Source of the DNA: an uncultured Bacillota bacterium
GTDB taxonomy: Bacteria; Bacillota; Clostridia; Peptostreptococcales; Anaerovoracaceae
Assembly: GCA_949287095.1 (NCBI GenBank)
Contig: CASEFA010000014.1
Location: 1-56,175 of the forward strand
Length of the DNA stretch: 56,175 nt
Direction: 5' to 3'
Each line of letters begins with the position of its first letter. The stretch's first letter is position 1. Below, piece by piece: positions 44,911-52,053 of this stretch. The position numbers were made by a program, and so were the translations under genes. The notes beneath the pieces are model-generated. The model ran no database searches and was not told the origin of the DNA. It was given only the letters and a program-made list of their open reading frames with translations.

Positions 44911-45315
44911 ATGAGCAATGAGAGAAAGATTTTCATCGGGCTTATCGCGGTATTTCTGGCGACCACGGCTTCTTGCTGGTTCGGAGATCCGGGAATTACC
45001 GGCATGTACGGAATGAACGTTGTTTTAAACAGCTTTCTGATTTTGATCGGTATGGCACTGATGATTTATGGAGTCGTAAGAAAAGAAGGCGCTTTATTTG
45101 TTCTGGCAGGTTCACTTGTGGCTATGGCAGGAGAAATTGTGTTTTTCTTCACATGGGGAAGGCCGGCGGTAATTTACAGCTTCAGCGAAAGATTAAATGA
45201 AGAGACACACCCTATGTTCTTTGTGAGCCTTGGAGTGCTCGCAGTTACGGCGGCACTTGCGGCAGTATCGATCAGGAGACGAAGGATACTTAATGCGGAG
45301 GAAGAAAGAAAGTGA
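44911..45315 (+). CDS. Four-helix membrane protein, unknown function
   Basis: About 134 residues from ATG 44911 (AAGGTGGTG upstream; a GTG at 44905 overlaps that site). Four hydrophobic helices: IFIGLIAVFLATTASCWFG, VVLNSFLILIGMALMIYGVV, ALFVLAGSLVAMAGEIVFFF and MFFVSLGVLAVTAALAAVSI, with a basic C-terminus RRRRIL. Family not recognised. It converges with the next membrane gene over a shared terminator. Confidence 0.65.
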   Translation: MSNERKIFIGLIAVFLATTASCWFGDPGITGMYGMNVVLNSFLILIGMALMIYGVVRKEGALFVLAGSLVAMAGEIVFFFTWGRPAVIYSFSERLNEETHPMFFVSLGVLAVTAALAAVSIRRRRILNAEEERK

Positions 45316-45335
45316 GGACGAGCGCCTCACTTTTT
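45311..45335. terminator. Bidirectional terminator
   Basis: AGTGAGG (45311-45317) pairs with CCTCACT (45325-45331), followed by TTTT on the plus strand. It includes the stop codon of the plus-strand gene and lies at the 3' end of the convergent minus-strand gene. Confidence 0.75.
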
Positions 45336-45832
45336 CATTTTAAGATTCTGTCCGTGTACGTCCACCTGCACCCTGCGACCAGCATCGCAGCTGCTCCGGC
45401 AAGATAGAAAAGCGCAAAGGAAACGGCAGTCCCCTCCATAAGTGAAATCACCAGAAGGAAAACGGGCGGCAGAATGAGCACGGCAAAATCTATTCCCATT
45501 ATAATCCGGTACGCCAGAATGCGGCCGGAAGTTTTTTTGTATATGAGCCGGGCGATGACCGTAATAGCTATGACCAGACCTGAATAAGGGGTCAGAATCA
45601 CTCCGCCCATGTAGAAAATCAGTCCGGTAAGACCGGCGAACCCGGCGCCAAATAAATCTATGAGCACTGCGTAACCTTCGACGTCTCCGACTTCTTCGCC
45701 GGTATTCTGGGGGATCATGGATTTTGCCGATTCCAAAATTACGTTGCCGGAAATCAGCATCACGACCCCGAGGACAAAGCATATGCCGGCAGGTATGAGA
45801 AATAACAGAAGGTTGTTCTTCGCGGCTTTCAT
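45335..45832 (-). CDS. Membrane protein, unknown function
   Basis: A 165-residue protein with about five hydrophobic segments, starting MKAAKNNLLLFLIPAGICFVLGVVMLISG, then an outside loop NTGEEVGDVEGY, a glycine-rich helix (GAGFAGLTGLIFYMGGVIL) and a C-terminal pair. It begins 1 bp after the AIM24-like gene stop, so they are one operon. No family recognised. Confidence 0.65.
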   Translation of the reverse strand: MKAAKNNLLLFLIPAGICFVLGVVMLISGNVILESAKSMIPQNTGEEVGDVEGYAVLIDLFGAGFAGLTGLIFYMGGVILTPYSGLVIAITVIARLIYKKTSGRILAYRIIMGIDFAVLILPPVFLLVISLMEGTAVSFALFYLAGAAAMLVAGCRWTYTDRILK

Positions 45833-45833
45833 T

Positions 45834-46511
45834 TTATCTGTTACCCGTAGGAATGAACGGGATCAAAGCCTGCGCAACTCCGGAAATAGGCATTGTCTGG
45901 AGCCATATTCTTCCCGGGCCGGTAAGCTTTGTGTTGAAGAGGCCTTCGCCGCCGAAGACTATGTTCTTAACGCCCTTTACCTGCTGAATGTCGATGGATA
46001 CTGTGCTTTCGAAACCGAGAACGTTTCCGGTGTCAACGATGATTTCCTGACCCGGCTTAAGGTCGTATTCCACAAGGTCGCCGTCAACCTCCACGAAGGC
46101 CGTTCCGTTTCCGGAAAGTCTCTGCATTATGAATCCTTCTCCGCCGAAAAAGCCTGCGCCCAGCTTCTTGTTAAAGTGAATGGAAAGTTCAACTCCCGCT
46201 TCAGATGCGAGGAATCCGCTCTTCTGAACGATGAACTCCTTTCCCGGAGCGATTTCCATAGGAATAATCTTTCCCGGGAAGCTGGAGCCGAAAGCGATCA
46301 TGCCGTCGCCGTTGGCCGTATATATGTTCTGGAACATGGACTCGCCGGAAAAAGCCTTGGAGAACATTTTGCCGAGTCCGCCTCCTGTGGTCTCCATTCC
46401 CATGTTAGGGCTCATCCATACCATGGAGCCCTTTTCCGTAATCATCTTCTCACCGCTTTCAAGGGTGCAGATAACAATGGGGAAAGTGCCGCCTTTGATT
46501 TCGTATTTCAT
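45834..46511 (-). CDS. AIM24 / TIGR00266 family protein
   Basis: About 225 residues from ATG 46511 (AGGAGG at good distance). The family pattern is present: YEIKGGTFPIVICTLESGEKMITEKGSMVWMSPNMGMET, LFNTKLTGPGRIWLQTMP and a glycine-rich beta-helix core (GAGFFGGEGFIMQRLSGNG). Bacterial members are of unknown role; the mitochondrial AIM24 relative supports inner membrane organisation. It is coupled to a small membrane protein gene. Confidence 0.85.
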   Translation of the reverse strand: MKYEIKGGTFPIVICTLESGEKMITEKGSMVWMSPNMGMETTGGGLGKMFSKAFSGESMFQNIYTANGDGMIAFGSSFPGKIIPMEIAPGKEFIVQKSGFLASEAGVELSIHFNKKLGAGFFGGEGFIMQRLSGNGTAFVEVDGDLVEYDLKPGQEIIVDTGNVLGFESTVSIDIQQVKGVKNIVFGGEGLFNTKLTGPGRIWLQTMPISGVAQALIPFIPTGNR

Positions 46512-46603
46512 AAAATCCTCCTTTTTACATCGCGCTTGATTATACACATCTTACTTATACTACATCGGTTTGAAAAAGTAAATATCAGAGGACAAAATTC
46601 AAC

Positions 46604-47158
46604 TTAATCTCTATGGACCGATCTGTAGTATTTTATGAACGGCACGGCAAAGGATATGAACATGGCGACATACAGGATGAAGAGTATGAGGAACAAAATA
46701 AGTATGCTGCGTTCCGTGCTGCCCACACCTGCAGCCTGCATGAAAAGCTGAGGTATTATCACCAGGAAGAAAATTATTAAAAGCGGAATCATGCGGCCTC
46801 TGAACACACGGGAAAGCATCTCCAGACGCGAATCATCGTCGCAGAATATCTCCTCCTCGTCCCCTTTCATCTCGGAGACCGGTTTCCGGAAGTAGCTGTA
46901 TCCCACGTAGTTCTGCAGATACTCCCAGCCGCAGTCTGAGAACATCTGGATATACTCTTCCCGGTTGCGGATGCTGTCGTCGTTGTAATCCAACTGATAT
47001 ATGACGTCCTTCGGTTCGCATCTTCTGAAGTGGTACACGCCGATTAAACCTACTCCTGTGAACTCCCAGCCTTCGCTGTGGCGGCTTCTCAGGTACTCTT
47101 CCTCCTTCTTCCACTGCGGAACGGAAAAAAATCTGATTTCAGTCTTAGTATCTTTCAT
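46604..47158 (-). CDS. DUF2812 membrane protein
   Basis: A 184-residue protein. The N-terminal DUF2812 domain has FFSVPQWKKEEEYLRSRHSEGWEFTGVGLIGVYHFRRCEP and YIQMFSDCGWEYLQNYVGYSYFRK; two transmembrane helices follow (MIPLLIIFFLVIIPQLFM and LILFLILFILYVAMFISFAV). It overlaps the PadR gene by 14 bp. DUF2812 proteins regularly pair with PadR regulators and probably form a membrane branch of the response, but the signal is unknown. Confidence 0.88.
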   Translation of the reverse strand: MKDTKTEIRFFSVPQWKKEEEYLRSRHSEGWEFTGVGLIGVYHFRRCEPKDVIYQLDYNDDSIRNREEYIQMFSDCGWEYLQNYVGYSYFRKPVSEMKGDEEEIFCDDDSRLEMLSRVFRGRMIPLLIIFFLVIIPQLFMQAAGVGSTERSILILFLILFILYVAMFISFAVPFIKYYRSVHRD

Positions 47159-47471
47159 CTTTAGCCTCCATCATGCTTTCGTACAGACGCTTTATACGTT
47201 TCATTTCCAGCTCCAGAACCTGCGAGCCGAGTTCAGTGATATGATAGATTTTCCTGTTTTCTTCTTCTCTGACGAAACGAATCAGATCGTCTTTTTCCAT
47301 CTTAGATAGGCTTCCGTAGAGGGTTCCCGGACTGAGGACTATCTCTCCATTTGTCAGTTCTTCTGTTTTCTTCACTATACCGTACCCGTGGGATTCTTCC
47401 CTAAGGCATAAAAGAATGTAAAACCCTGTTTCGGTCATGGGTACGTATACTTTTCTGATATGACTGTCCAC
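47145..47471 (-). CDS. PadR family transcriptional regulator
   Basis: A 108-residue PadR protein. TETGFYILLCLREESHGYGIVKKTEELTNGEIVLSPGTLYGSLSKMEKDDLIRF is the winged helix, followed by the wing REEENRKIYHITELGSQVLELE and a dimer helix. Start is GTG 47471 after GGGGTG; an internal ATG (MTETG) is possible but would cut the start of the domain. It leads the padR-DUF2812 operon and probably represses it through the palindromes in its own promoter. Confidence 0.9.
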   Translation of the reverse strand: MDSHIRKVYVPMTETGFYILLCLREESHGYGIVKKTEELTNGEIVLSPGTLYGSLSKMEKDDLIRFVREEENRKIYHITELGSQVLELEMKRIKRLYESMMEAKDERY

Positions 47472-47494
47472 TGCATCACCCCTATTCTATTCGC

Positions 47495-47554
47495 ACTGCT
47501 ATGCATCGCACTTCGATGTAATTAAAGTATAGCACTGCGATATATCGCAGTCAA
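47495..47554 (-). promoter_or_regulatory. Promoter with PadR-type operators
   Basis: Minus strand: -35 TTGACT (47549-47554), 17-bp spacer, -10 TATACT (47526-47531). A perfect 18-bp palindrome ACTGCGATATATCGCAGT (47534-47551) covers the -35 end and the spacer. A second, imperfect copy ACTGCTATGCATCGCACT (47495-47512; 14 of 18 positions match) lies just after the expected start of transcription, 39 bp away. Confidence 0.75.
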
Positions 47555-47588
47555 GAGTAAATTCAAGTCTTTATGTCGGATTTCGGAG

Positions 47589-49016
47589 TTAATTTATTGG
47601 CAGCTCCACGGTAAACACGCTGCCCTCTCCTTTTCTGCTTTCTGCTCTTACGCTGCCGCCGTGGGCTTCGGCTATCCATTTCACCATGGAAAGTCCGAGA
47701 CCGAAGCTGTCCGTTACGGCGGAGTCAGAAGAACTGTCTGAATCGCGGGTTCTGGATTTGTCGGCTTTGTAGAAGCGGTTAAAGACGTGAGGAAGATCGG
47801 CATCTGAAATGCCTATGCCGTTATCCCTTACCTCCATAACCGCAGCGCCGTCACCTGAAGATGGGCCGCTGCCGGCCGTCGAGCCGCCGACGGAATAAAG
47901 ACGGAGCTTCACCCGGGATTCAGCCTTTGACGGGTCGCTGTACTTTATGCCGTTTGACAGAAGATTTATCAGCATACGCATGATAAGAGTCTCATCGCCG
48001 TTAAACGATATGTCAGGCTGAACGTCCGCAGAAAGGCTGACGCCGCGTCCTTCGGCAACGGCCTTAAGCTCGCCGGTGACGCTTTCGCAGAGATCTGACA
48101 GGCTGAAATCGTGCTTTTCTATGACCTTGCCCGTGTTGATCGTCCGTGAAACCTGAAGGAGCTGGGTGATAAGGGAGTTCATGCGGCGGCACTGATTCTG
48201 TATGGCGGAAAGAGCCTCCTTGTATTCCTCCTCGGTGTCGGCGGCCGCAAGGGCATATTCGCACTCCGCGAGAATCACCGCTACCGGTGTCTTAAGCTCG
48301 TGGGAAACGTCGGAGGTGAATTCCGCCTCCGATTTAAATGCGGTTTCCAACCTGTCTATCATGGCGTTGAGAGTTTCCGCAAGGCGGTAAAGCTCGTCCC
48401 TGCTCTTTCCTACAGGAAGCCTCAGAGACAGGTCGTGACCGTTGTTGATTTTGGCGGCGGCCTCCGTTATCTTCGCAACCGGCCTCATGGATTTTCTGGC
48501 TATGAGGCCGCCCGCGATGACCGCGATTATCATAAGGCCCGGAATGGCCAGCATCACGGTGATGGTTATGGCGCCCAGAGACGCAAAGCCGGAATCAAGA
48601 GTGTAGATTCCTCTTATCCATATACCGCTGCCGTTTTCGTAGACCTTAAGGGTATCGTAGATCATCCAGTTCTCTCCGCCGGTTTCTATCTGATGATATT
48701 CTCCCGACTTGAGAGGAGTGTAGATGGGGAATCCTGCCGGCTCGCTGCCTTTGATCCTGACGCCGGTCTCGTCGTATACGATGATGGCAACGCCTCTGTA
48801 GTTCGTCTGAAAGTCGTCGCCTATCTGGATAATTCCCTCGTCGTACACTATGTGCTCAAAACCGTCGTCGACAGCGGAGGTCAGCGTAGTCCTCGCCGTA
48901 TCCTTTATCTGATTTACCGCGGAAAAATATACGGCGACGCAGAAGACGGCGGTGAAAGCTATGAGAACGGCCGCATAGTAAAGAGTTATCTTTTTTCCGA
49001 TAGTCCAGTTTCTCAT
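47589..49016 (-). CDS. Two-component sensor histidine kinase
   Basis: A 475-residue membrane kinase. Transmembrane helix 1 (ITLYYAAVLIAFTAVFCVAVYFSA) and helix 2 (ITITVMLAIPGLMIIAVIAGGLIA) frame an outside sensor of about 115 residues. Then come HAMP (RKSMRPVAKITEAAAKINNGHDLSLRL), HisKA with the phospho-His in FTSDVSHELKTPVAVILAE, and HATPase with LLSNGIKYSDPS, VRDNGIGISDADLPHVFNRFYK and GLGLSMVKWIAEAHGGS. It overlaps the response regulator by 4 bp. The PepSY gene upstream is the likely target. Confidence 0.93.
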   Translation of the reverse strand: MRNWTIGKKITLYYAAVLIAFTAVFCVAVYFSAVNQIKDTARTTLTSAVDDGFEHIVYDEGIIQIGDDFQTNYRGVAIIVYDETGVRIKGSEPAGFPIYTPLKSGEYHQIETGGENWMIYDTLKVYENGSGIWIRGIYTLDSGFASLGAITITVMLAIPGLMIIAVIAGGLIARKSMRPVAKITEAAAKINNGHDLSLRLPVGKSRDELYRLAETLNAMIDRLETAFKSEAEFTSDVSHELKTPVAVILAECEYALAAADTEEEYKEALSAIQNQCRRMNSLITQLLQVSRTINTGKVIEKHDFSLSDLCESVTGELKAVAEGRGVSLSADVQPDISFNGDETLIMRMLINLLSNGIKYSDPSKAESRVKLRLYSVGGSTAGSGPSSGDGAAVMEVRDNGIGISDADLPHVFNRFYKADKSRTRDSDSSSDSAVTDSFGLGLSMVKWIAEAHGGSVRAESRKGEGSVFTVELPIN

Positions 49017-49681
49017 TTTATCACGTACCCCAGTCCGCGAACCGTCTGGATGAGCTTCGGCTCAAAGTCCGCATCCACTTTCATTCTCAGATTCCTTATA
49101 TATACGTCTATTACGTTGCTGCTTCCCTCGTAATCGTAGTTCCAGATGTGCTGCTCTATTTTGTCCCGGGAAAGTACCATGCCCTGGTTATGCATCAGGT
49201 ACTCGAGGATAGAGTACTCCTTGGCGGTGAGCCTGATTTCCCTGCCCTCCCGGTACGCAAGCTTTGTTCCCGTATCCAGAGTCAGAGGGCCTACGGTCAG
49301 GGTGTTGTCGGACCTGTCCTCCTTCTGCCTTCTTATGAGTACGCGAATTCTTGCGGCAAGCTCCTCCAGGGAGAAAGGCTTTGTCAGATAGTCGTCGGCG
49401 CCCGTGTCCAGGCCGGCGACTTTGTCCTCCACTGCACTCTTTGCGGTAAGGAGAAGGACGTGAGTGTGATTTCCCGCAGCCCGCATTTTCTTAAGGACGG
49501 AAATTCCGTCAAGACCCGGAAGCATTATGTCGAGAATCACCGCGTCGTATTCCGTTCCTTCCATATAATCGAGAGCGTCAAGACCGTCGTGACAGGTGTC
49601 AACGGTGTAACCCTGTTTTGTTAAATATTTTGCCGTGGTGGCGCACAGGCGCACCTCGTCTTCTACTATCAAAAGCTTCAT
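49013..49681 (-). CDS. OmpR-family response regulator
   Basis: A 222-residue regulator. Receiver: LIVEDEVRLCATTAKYLTKQGY, phospho-Asp in YDAVILDIMLPGLDGISVL, then LLLTAKS and TGADDYLTKPFSLEEL. The C-terminal winged helix begins LTVGPLTLDTG and has REIRLTAKEYSILEYLMHNQGMVLSRDKIEQHIWNYDYEGSSNVIDVYIRNLRMKV. Divergent from the PepSY gene, whose promoter shows evenly spaced repeats. Confidence 0.94.
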   Translation of the reverse strand: MKLLIVEDEVRLCATTAKYLTKQGYTVDTCHDGLDALDYMEGTEYDAVILDIMLPGLDGISVLKKMRAAGNHTHVLLLTAKSAVEDKVAGLDTGADDYLTKPFSLEELAARIRVLIRRQKEDRSDNTLTVGPLTLDTGTKLAYREGREIRLTAKEYSILEYLMHNQGMVLSRDKIEQHIWNYDYEGSSNVIDVYIRNLRMKVDADFEPKLIQTVRGLGYVIK

Positions 49682-49730
49682 TTTTCATCATCCTTTCCTG
49701 TTTTCTATCATAACCCAAAAAAATTAAAAA

Positions 49731-49774
49731 TTCATTAAAACTTTCATTTTATTTTCATTTTCGTCATATATTAT
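49731..49774 (+). promoter_or_regulatory. OmpR-type direct repeats before the PepSY gene
   Basis: TTCAT occurs at 49731-49735, 49743-49747 and 49754-49758, with GTCAT at 49763-49767, spaced 12, 11 and 9 bp. A -10-like TATTAT/TATATT (49767-49774) follows at once. Tandem half-sites about one helical turn apart are typical of OmpR/PhoB-family sites; the next-door regulator is the natural candidate. Confidence 0.6.
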
Positions 49775-49829
49775 GGCACCATAAGAAGTCGGAAAATCAT
49801 ATATAGAAACTTTACAGGGAGGGAAAAAT

Positions 49830-50834
49830 ATGATTACTAAGAGAACAGTTTTAATCACGGCGTCTGCAATAGCAATTGCGGCAATAGCAATCACGGCAAT
49901 CTTCCTCATGACGAGCGGCATCTCCAAAGCGGATGCGGAAAACACTGCGTCCGGCTACGTTCCTCAGGGAGCCGAGTACATCAAAACCGAAATAGACGAT
50001 GGCGTTTATGAGGTTACTTACAGGGACAACGGCCTTGGAAGGGAGTATGAGGTACATATCAGCAGAGAGACCGGCGCTATAGTCGGAATATCCATGGACA
50101 GCGACAGAGACCATGGCGGCGCCACAGCAAAACTTACGGCAGCTCAGGCCGAAGCGGCAGTGAAGGATGAGATTTCAGGAATCGCAAGCGCAAAGGTCTA
50201 TCAGGAAAAGGATGACGACGGAATTTTCTACGATGTGGAATTCACGGCAAGCGACTTTTACGGAAGTGCTGAGGTAAACGCCGAGACAGGAGCAGTCGTG
50301 GAATATACCATCCGCTACGGTTCGCCGGTAGTAATACCTTCTACTGGCAGCGCATCGGGAAATACTCAGGCCGGGGATGATACTGCGGCAAAGGATGAAA
50401 CATCTGCAAAAGACGATAACCAGGCATCCACCTCCGCCGGAAAGACCGAAAGCAACACCCAGTCGGGCAGCCAGAGCGGAACCCAGAGCAATTCACAGAG
50501 CTCTACAGGAAGCAGCTCAGGTCAGAGCTCTGCAGGAAGCAGCCAGTCACAGAGTGGCTCTCAGCAGCCGGCTCAGAAGCCTTCCGACGGAACCTCGCAG
50601 TCAGGCGGCTCTTCTACATCTCAGCTGATTTCCGCAGATAAGGCGAAGAGCATCGTCCTCGCAAAGATTGGGAACAACAGCGCTTTCATCAAGGAGCTGG
50701 AGCTTGACAGAGACGACGGAATCTACCAGTACGAAGGCGAAGCATATTATAACGGATACGAATACGACTTCGAGATCAACGCTTCTTCCGGCGTGATCAT
50801 CAAGTGGGAAGTTGACAGAGAGGACTGGGATTAA
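49830..50834 (+). CDS. Secreted/anchored PepSY-domain protein with low-complexity linker
   Basis: A 334-residue protein with an N-terminal signal anchor (VLITASAIAIAAIAITAIFLM). Two PepSY-type repeats come first (EYIKTEIDDGVYEVTYRDNGLGREYEVHISRETGAIVG; AKLTAAQAEAAVKDEISG...FYDVEFTASDFYGSAEVNAETGAVV), then about 90 residues of Ser/Gln/Gly/Thr linker (residues 180-265, likely spanning the wall), then a third PepSY repeat (ISADKAKSIVLAKIGNNS...YEYDFEINASSGVIIKWEVD). PepSY proteins next to two-component systems are common; the domain is thought to bind or inhibit proteases. The start follows GGGAGGG. Confidence 0.85.
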   Translation: MITKRTVLITASAIAIAAIAITAIFLMTSGISKADAENTASGYVPQGAEYIKTEIDDGVYEVTYRDNGLGREYEVHISRETGAIVGISMDSDRDHGGATAKLTAAQAEAAVKDEISGIASAKVYQEKDDDGIFYDVEFTASDFYGSAEVNAETGAVVEYTIRYGSPVVIPSTGSASGNTQAGDDTAAKDETSAKDDNQASTSAGKTESNTQSGSQSGTQSNSQSSTGSSSGQSSAGSSQSQSGSQQPAQKPSDGTSQSGGSSTSQLISADKAKSIVLAKIGNNSAFIKELELDRDDGIYQYEGEAYYNGYEYDFEINASSGVIIKWEVDREDWD

Positions 50835-50880
50835 GGACGAGAATTGATTGAGATGACGCTGAGGCGGCGGAACTAGAGGC

Positions 50881-51143
50881 GGTGACAGTGAGAAGCGGTG
50901 ACAAGTGGGGGCAGGCGCTGAGAGCGGCGACCCTGAGAAGCGGTGACAAATATACGTATTTCGGTCTCTCGTGTCACCCTTGTCACCATAAGCCGACACA
51001 TACGGGAACATACGACACCGAGTGGTGACATAATTAAGCAGATGCAGCTTATTTGTCACCATTTTGCCTTGTAATCAGCCAAAATCAGAAGCCCCACAAG
51101 CGTTATGGTGACAAAAGCGGTGACAAATCGCAAATATGTCACC
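50881..51143. repeat. Cluster of ten GGTGACA sites on both strands
   Basis: GGTGACA at 50881, 50897, 50942, 51024, 51107 and 51119; its complement TGTCACC at 50972, 50981, 51054 and 51137. That is ten copies in 263 bp, often as GCGGTGACAA. Spacings are irregular (16, 45, 30, 9, 43, 30, 53, 12, 18), and several pairs can form hairpins (50942/50972, 51024/51054 and 51119/51137). The block lies in a 395-bp gap between the PepSY gene and a convergent membrane gene. Open frames crossing it are low complexity and have no ribosome binding site. Confidence 0.85.
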
Positions 51144-51229
51144 GCAAACATATAGCAGCCGCATAACGAACCCTCCGCTACTATCTGCAGCCACACGAGG
51201 CCACCCGCTCATACCCGCCGGCGAAGCTG

Positions 51230-51667
51230 CTAAAAATTCTTATGCAGGTACCAGAGCTTTGCGATGAACGTTATCTGTCCGACAAAATATGCGCCGATGA
51301 TTATGAGGCACGCAGCGGCGTTCAGCTGACCGGCGTATGCGAGGATAACGATTACGGCCGCAAGTACAACGCTTAGGACTTTGAATCCGCTTGCCATTGC
51401 GGCGTTGCTTAAGGCGATGTTGCGCTCGTCGTTTATTTCAATTTCAAGTTCCAGATCTTCCTCTGTATGCTTTCTTATGAGAAGGTCGCAGACGCCGCAG
51501 GTTATCAGTCCTATCCCGAGAACCGAGGCGATGAGGGCAATAAAACCGGGGTGGGAAAGCTCAATTATTTCTTTAGTGCCTAATCCGTATACGAGAATTC
51601 CGCCGAGCATTACGGCAAGTCCCAGAATTACGGTCAGAGTCGAAGCTGCTTTAGATGTCTTTTTCAT
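51230..51667 (-). CDS. Membrane protein paired with Xre regulator
   Basis: A 145-residue protein with four hydrophobic helices: LTVILGLAVMLGGILVYGLG, GFIALIASVLGIGLITCGVC, VLSVVLAAVIVILAYAGQL and ACLIIIGAYFVGQITFIAKL. A charged middle loop (RKHTEEDLELEIEINDERNIAL) separates the pairs. The ERN pattern after the second helix recalls small membrane proteins encoded with Xre-type regulators. It overlaps the HTH gene by 4 bp and is probably its partner or target. Confidence 0.75.
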   Translation of the reverse strand: MKKTSKAASTLTVILGLAVMLGGILVYGLGTKEIIELSHPGFIALIASVLGIGLITCGVCDLLIRKHTEEDLELEIEINDERNIALSNAAMASGFKVLSVVLAAVIVILAYAGQLNAAACLIIIGAYFVGQITFIAKLWYLHKNF

Positions 51668-51870
51668 TTCTCTTCCTCCTCGTCGTAGATGAAAATATCC
51701 TCTATAGTCGTGTCAAAATACCTTGCGATTTTAAATGCCAGCAGAATGGAGGGATTGTATCTGCCGTTTTCCAGGGAACCTATGGTCTGTCTGGAAACCT
51801 TCAGGTCCCGTGCAAGATCCTCCTGCTTTATACCACGCTGCTTTCTCAATTCTTCCAAACGGTTTTTCAT
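51664..51870 (-). CDS. Xre-family HTH regulator
   Basis: A 68-residue Cro/CI-type regulator. RLEELRKQRGIKQEDLARDLKVSRQTIGSLENGRYNPSILLAFKIARYFDTTIEDIF covers almost the whole protein. Start ATG 51870 follows AAGGAG; a longer frame to 51915 lies beyond the expected start of transcription. It should bind the GGAAAG/AAGTTAACTT sites around its own promoter. Confidence 0.92.
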   Translation of the reverse strand: MKNRLEELRKQRGIKQEDLARDLKVSRQTIGSLENGRYNPSILLAFKIARYFDTTIEDIFIYDEEEEK

Positions 51871-51889
51871 ATGAATCAATCTCCTTAAT

Positions 51890-51952
51890 GGAAAGCGAAC
51901 TTTCCATAGCTTCATTATAGCACTGGAAGAGAAAATGTCAAGTTAACTTTCC
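51890..51952 (-). promoter_or_regulatory. Promoter and operators of the HTH/membrane pair
   Basis: Minus strand: TTGACA (51936-51941), 16-bp spacer, TATAAT (51914-51919). Palindrome AAGTTAACTT (51940-51949) overlaps the -35, and GGAAAGCGAACTTTCC (51890-51905) lies at the transcription start. Both contain AACTTTCC on the plus strand (51898-51905 and 51945-51952), a shared half-site suited to self-repression. Confidence 0.75.
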
Positions 51953-51990
51953 ATTCGAGATAAAAATTAACTTTAGAATAAAGTAAGCAG

Positions 51991-52039
51991 TTATACCCCT
52001 TGACTACCTCAGTTAAGGGGTATAATATTAGGGGTATAA
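51991..52039 (+). promoter_or_regulatory. Promoter of the AAA-ATPase gene with GGGGTATA repeats
   Basis: TTATACCCCTT (51991-52001) and AAGGGGTATAA (52015-52025) form an inverted repeat over the promoter; a third copy AGGGGTATAA lies at 52030-52039. -35 TTGACT (52000-52005) faces TATAAT (52021-52026, 15 bp) or TAATAT (52023-52028, 17 bp). Confidence 0.65.
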
Positions 52040-52053
52040 AAGGAGATGAGCTA

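Noticed and set aside
50601-51062. 153-codon minus-strand open frame over the GGTGACA cluster
   Set aside because: Covers the real PepSY gene end and the repeats; the protein is just repeat-derived.
50881-51143. CRISPR array
   Set aside because: Repeats are only 7 bp, on both strands and unevenly spaced, and no cas gene is present.
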